A stretch of 64,000 bases of DNA from positions 3,688,501-3,752,500 of the forward strand of contig NZ_CP141608.1 of NCBI RefSeq assembly GCF_035581345.1, in the 5' to 3' direction. The position numbers and the translations under genes were made by a program. The first letter of the stretch is position 1. The number at the start of each line of letters is the position of its first letter. The notes under the pieces were generated by a model. It worked only from the letters and a program-made list of their open reading frames with translations. It was not told where the DNA came from and did not search any database. This document shows positions 60,930 to 64,000 of the stretch, one piece after another. The DNA comes from Pseudomonas sp. JQ170C (GTDB lineage Bacteria > Pseudomonadota > Gammaproteobacteria > Pseudomonadales > Pseudomonadaceae).

Positions 60930-63900
60930 CAATTTCTCCGGGGGCTGTTGCGGTGGCTTGTGCCACCTGGTCGCCAAGAGTCGGCGATTGCTCGTTCCGC
61001 CACCCCACGCATCTGCATTTGCATGTTCTGCTGCAGAGCGGCGCTATCGAGCTCCATGCCCTCTGAGCTTCGATCTGGAACCGAAACCGACACCGGGGCG
61101 TTCACCTGCACCACCGTGCTGCCGCCAACATTGCCACCCACCATCTGCACACCCAGCGAGCCGTCGGCGCCTCGGGCCAGTGGCATGATCGCCTCCGGCC
61201 CCGCCTCTCCAGCGACACCAACCTTCCCGCCGGCCATACCGAAGGGGGTCGGAGCATTGAGGATGCTGTTGGTGAACGCCTCGCCCTTGGCAAACATCTG
61301 CACGCCGCCGCTCCAGGCGCCACCCTTGGCCTGGGTAACGCCTGACCAACCGTCCATGTATTGAGGGCTGTAACCTGCTTGGGTAGAACCAAGCGAAGAG
61401 GAGCCGCTGCCGAAGTAATTACCCGCAGCAGACACCCCCATACCGACCAGTCCGCTCAGAAGCGAACTCGCCGCTTGCTGACTGGCGATCCTGGCCATGT
61501 CCGAAATCACGCTGTTCGCGAAGCTCCTGAAGCTACCCTTGCCCGTCATGGCGAAGTCCGTCAGGGCATCGCGCGCTGAGTTGAACCCCGTGGTGAGCAT
61601 GTCTTCCGTCGCGCCGGCAAAGTTAGCAGCATCGGCCTGAATGTTGTCCCACGCACGGTGGGCACCGTTGCTGTAGTCACCCTGGGCCTGTAGCCGTGCG
61701 TCATAGCCGTCGACTTCCATCTGCAATTCGCGGGCTTGGTAATCTGCCAGGTCAGCCAGGCGTTGCTCGTAGGCCGACTGGCTGAGTCGCCGGGAAACAT
61801 CCTCCTGTTGCTCCTCCAGCTGACGACGGGCTTGGGCGTACTTCTCGCGCACGGCATTCAAGCGGTCGGCTTGCTCGCGCTCGTTATCACCCATGCCCAC
61901 ACCGGCAATATCCGCATTGATCGCGTCTTGCCGAGTCTGCAGCACCACCTCCATGGCTTTGCGATAAGCGTCAGCACTATTACGCCGCAGCTCCGCAAGC
62001 TTCTGCTCTTCCTGTGCCCGCTTCTGGATAGTGGGGTCTGCGTAGGCTTCGTTCAGGTTCTTGATGCCGAGCTCCATCTCGGCAGCCGTGATCTTGCCGG
62101 CGGCCTGGGCCTTGCGTAGTCCCCTAACACCTTCGGCGAGGTCTTCAAGTCGTTTTTTCTCCGGCAGAGCCCTGTCGATGATGGCATCCAGCGCCTTGAG
62201 CTCATCTTGCAGCGACTTGGTGCGGTCCTTGCTGCTGTCAGTCGCGTCCTTGTTGGCCTTCTTCTGCGCTTCGATTGCGCTGGCAGCCGACAGAATTGCC
62301 AGCCGGTCGGTCTCGGTTAGGTCGGTGTTATCCGCGATGTGCCGGTTGGCTATCTTGATCGCATCGCCGTTGTCCTTCAGGCCGGCCAACTGCTTATGGA
62401 GTGTTTCCAGGTAGGTCTGACCCGCGCTGCTCATACCGGCCTTGGCGGCGTTGTTGGCCTGGGTCGAGGCGGTGTTCTCCTCGGTCACTCCGGTGAGAAC
62501 GCGCAGGGTTTCAGCTATCAAGCTGGATCGCTGGTCGGCATCACTGACCGCACCGGCCTGGGTGATCCACTGCTGCACCGTCGCGGGCGGCAACTTCAAC
62601 CGGTCGCCAACCTCGCGCAGGATGGGCGAGAGGTCGGCACCGGCGGCGCGAGCCTCCTTCAGTTGATCAACAACCCCCTGATAGAGGCGTAGCTGTTGGT
62701 TGTATTGCCCTCCGGAGTCTCTGGCCGGGGCCGTGACCGTCGCTGAGCGGATGGACTGGGAAAGGTCGCCGTAAGCATCCTTGACCTTGTCCGTGGCATT
62801 GATCTGCTCCTGTTGCCACTTCAGCAGCGAAGCTTCGCGCTGATCCTTGTTGAGCTTGGCGAATTCCTCTCGCAGCTGAGCAACGGGCTTGTGCATGTCA
62901 TCCAGGCTGACCCCGGCTTGATCCGCACTATCACTCAGCAACAGAAAACTAGCTGCGGCGGTACCGGCCAACAGTGCCAACCCCATTGGCCCGCCCAGCG
63001 CCGCAAGCAGCCCGCCGGTGGAGGCGCGAGTCAGGTTAGTCTGCGCAATTGCCAGGGCATCCGTAGAAGCCTTCAGCGCCGCTTGTTTGGGGATGAGTTG
63101 CGTCTGCACCAACGACAGCCGCTGCAGCCCGCTGGCAGCAGCCACAGAAGCCTGGGCCTGCTGGAGTTGCGCCTGCGCATAGATCCTCTGTGCGTCAGCC
63201 GCGCGCAAGGCGGCCTGGGCGTTCTGGATCTCGGCAGTGCGCTGGGCCAGCGCGGCCTTCAGCGCCAGGCCTGAATTGACCACATAGTTGGTGAGTGCTG
63301 CAGCCCCAGCCCCGGCCATGGCCACCGCGACCAGGTCTACGTTGTCGGCGAGGGAAATGAGAACTTTCGACAGCCCTGCCACCGCGCCGGTACGCTCCTC
63401 CATACTCCCCAGGAACGTCCCGATCGCGTTACTGATGTTGACCATGGCGTCTTGCACGCTCGTGGACATATCAGCGGCAGCCTTGCGGTTCGCCTCGACG
63501 GTTTGCAACAGTCCAGTGTTGATGTCGTCGAGAGAAAGTTTCCCTTGAACACCAAGCTTGCGGACTTCGTCTGCACCTTTGCCGGTTGCATTGGCAATGG
63601 CGTCAACGATGGTCGGCATCGCGCTCTGGATGGACACCCAACCATCAGCCTCCACCTTTCCTGTTTGCAGAGCCTTTGAGTACGCATCGAGGGCCGAGCC
63701 CGCTTTATCGGCCGCTGCGGCGTTGGTCACCAGCAGAAAGCTGAAGCTGTCAGTGATGTCGAGCGTCTGCTGAGTGTTGAAGCCCAGGCTGCGCATCACG
63801 TCGGCCGTGCGGATGTACAGCTCTTGGGCTTCAGCCAGCGGGCGGTATGTTTCTTGGGCCGTGCGCAGCAGGTGCTCCTGCACCGCTTGATACTCACCTG

Positions 63901-64000
63901 CGCTACCCGCCGCTGCTTTCATCCGGTCGGCCATCTGCCCATAGGCATCGACCTGCCGGATGATTCCACCGATCAGGCCAGCGCCAGCCACGGCAGCAAA
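60929..64000 (-). CDS. Phage tail tape measure protein, partial
   Basis: The frame is open from its stop at 60929 to the right window edge, at least 1023 codons, so the true N-terminus lies outside. The start-side part is lambda-tape-measure-like (MADRMKAAAGSAGEYQAVQE, TAQETYRPLAEAQELYIRTA), then Gln/Ala/Arg coiled coils and hydrophobic segments (TNYVVNSGLALKAALAQRT; GLLAALGGPMGLALLAGTAA). The C-terminal part is a glycine-rich tip region (GAWSGGVQMFAKGEAFTNSI, GMAGGKVGVAGEAGPEAIMP). It fixes tail length and reaches into the host during DNA entry. Confidence 0.9.
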   Translation of the reverse strand, partial: FAAVAGAGLIGGIIRQVDAYGQMADRMKAAAGSAGEYQAVQEHLLRTAQETYRPLAEAQELYIRTADVMRSLGFNTQQTLDITDSFSFLLVTNAAAADKAGSALDAYSKALQTGKVEADGWVSIQSAMPTIVDAIANATGKGADEVRKLGVQGKLSLDDINTGLLQTVEANRKAAADMSTSVQDAMVNISNAIGTFLGSMEERTGAVAGLSKVLISLADNVDLVAVAMAGAGAAALTNYVVNSGLALKAALAQRTAEIQNAQAALRAADAQRIYAQAQLQQAQASVAAASGLQRLSLVQTQLIPKQAALKASTDALAIAQTNLTRASTGGLLAALGGPMGLALLAGTAAASFLLLSDSADQAGVSLDDMHKPVAQLREEFAKLNKDQREASLLKWQQEQINATDKVKDAYGDLSQSIRSATVTAPARDSGGQYNQQLRLYQGVVDQLKEARAAGADLSPILREVGDRLKLPPATVQQWITQAGAVSDADQRSSLIAETLRVLTGVTEENTASTQANNAAKAGMSSAGQTYLETLHKQLAGLKDNGDAIKIANRHIADNTDLTETDRLAILSAASAIEAQKKANKDATDSSKDRTKSLQDELKALDAIIDRALPEKKRLEDLAEGVRGLRKAQAAGKITAAEMELGIKNLNEAYADPTIQKRAQEEQKLAELRRNSADAYRKAMEVVLQTRQDAINADIAGVGMGDNEREQADRLNAVREKYAQARRQLEEQQEDVSRRLSQSAYEQRLADLADYQARELQMEVDGYDARLQAQGDYSNGAHRAWDNIQADAANFAGATEDMLTTGFNSARDALTDFAMTGKGSFRSFANSVISDMARIASQQAASSLLSGLVGMGVSAAGNYFGSGSSSLGSTQAGYSPQYMDGWSGVTQAKGGAWSGGVQMFAKGEAFTNSILNAPTPFGMAGGKVGVAGEAGPEAIMPLARGADGSLGVQMVGGNVGGSTVVQVNAPVSVSVPDRSSEGMELDSAALQQNMQMQMRGVAERAIADSWRPGGTSHRNSPRRN

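Noticed and set aside
1..64000. CRISPR arrays, rRNA genes, complete insertion sequences
   Set aside because: No regularly spaced repeats, no rRNA sequence and no transposase with terminal repeats were seen.
47548..64000. R-type pyocin
   Set aside because: The tail genes are lambda-like (tape measure, M, L, K, I, J) with no sheath or baseplate gene seen, so a contractile tail is unlikely; an F-type tailocin remains possible because capsid genes would lie outside the window.

Overview
The window reads as a Pseudomonas chromosome, most likely P. putida/P. fluorescens-like. This rests on a class II (medium-chain) PHA synthase, two FecI-FecR-TonB receptor sets, an Aot-type amino-acid ABC operon with an AotO-like gene, a PseudomonasYcaC pair, and a REP-like palindrome. 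Genus is inferred from gene families and style, not from a marker gene.

1-31.6 kb is ordinary chromosome: a partial flavoprotein, a frameshifted ORF and an 809-aa lipoprotein; two mirror-image cell-surface signalling systems (receptor-fecR-fecI / fecI-fecR-receptor) sharing one divergent promoter region; a universal stress protein; a basic amino-acid ABC operon with an AotO-like amidohydrolase and a divergent MocR regulator; a second MocR regulator divergent from an acetyltransferase; an orphan PHA synthase; a chemoreceptor; a dioxygenase/class II aldolase pair divergent from a TetR regulator; and several small proteins.

31.7-47.8 kb is accessory and eroded. It holds truncated or broken genes: DUF3224, the N-terminus of a phage cytosine methyltransferase, the C-terminus of UmuC, the C-terminus of a tyrosine integrase and a lambda-R-type endolysin. 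Two 52-bp copies of the 3' part of tRNA-Cys lie 1.9 kb apart and look like attachment-site duplications. Intact cargo includes a GNAT-Rnk fusion, a HEPN-like protein, an exported lactate-oxidase-like flavoenzyme, a pirin, two isochorismatase-fold hydrolases and a LysR regulator. A small helical protein family occurs three times here, twice near a second small protein family.

47.5-64 kb, all on the minus strand, is the late region of a lambda-like siphoprophage or a related F-type tailocin: tape measure (running off the window), tail M, L, K, two lipoprotein genes inserted between K and I, tail I, the central fibre J, two distal fibre genes (one with an S74 chaperone), a GH19 endolysin and a spanin pair. 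Hairpin-plus-U-tract terminators stand directly before the ribosome sites of at least three of these genes.
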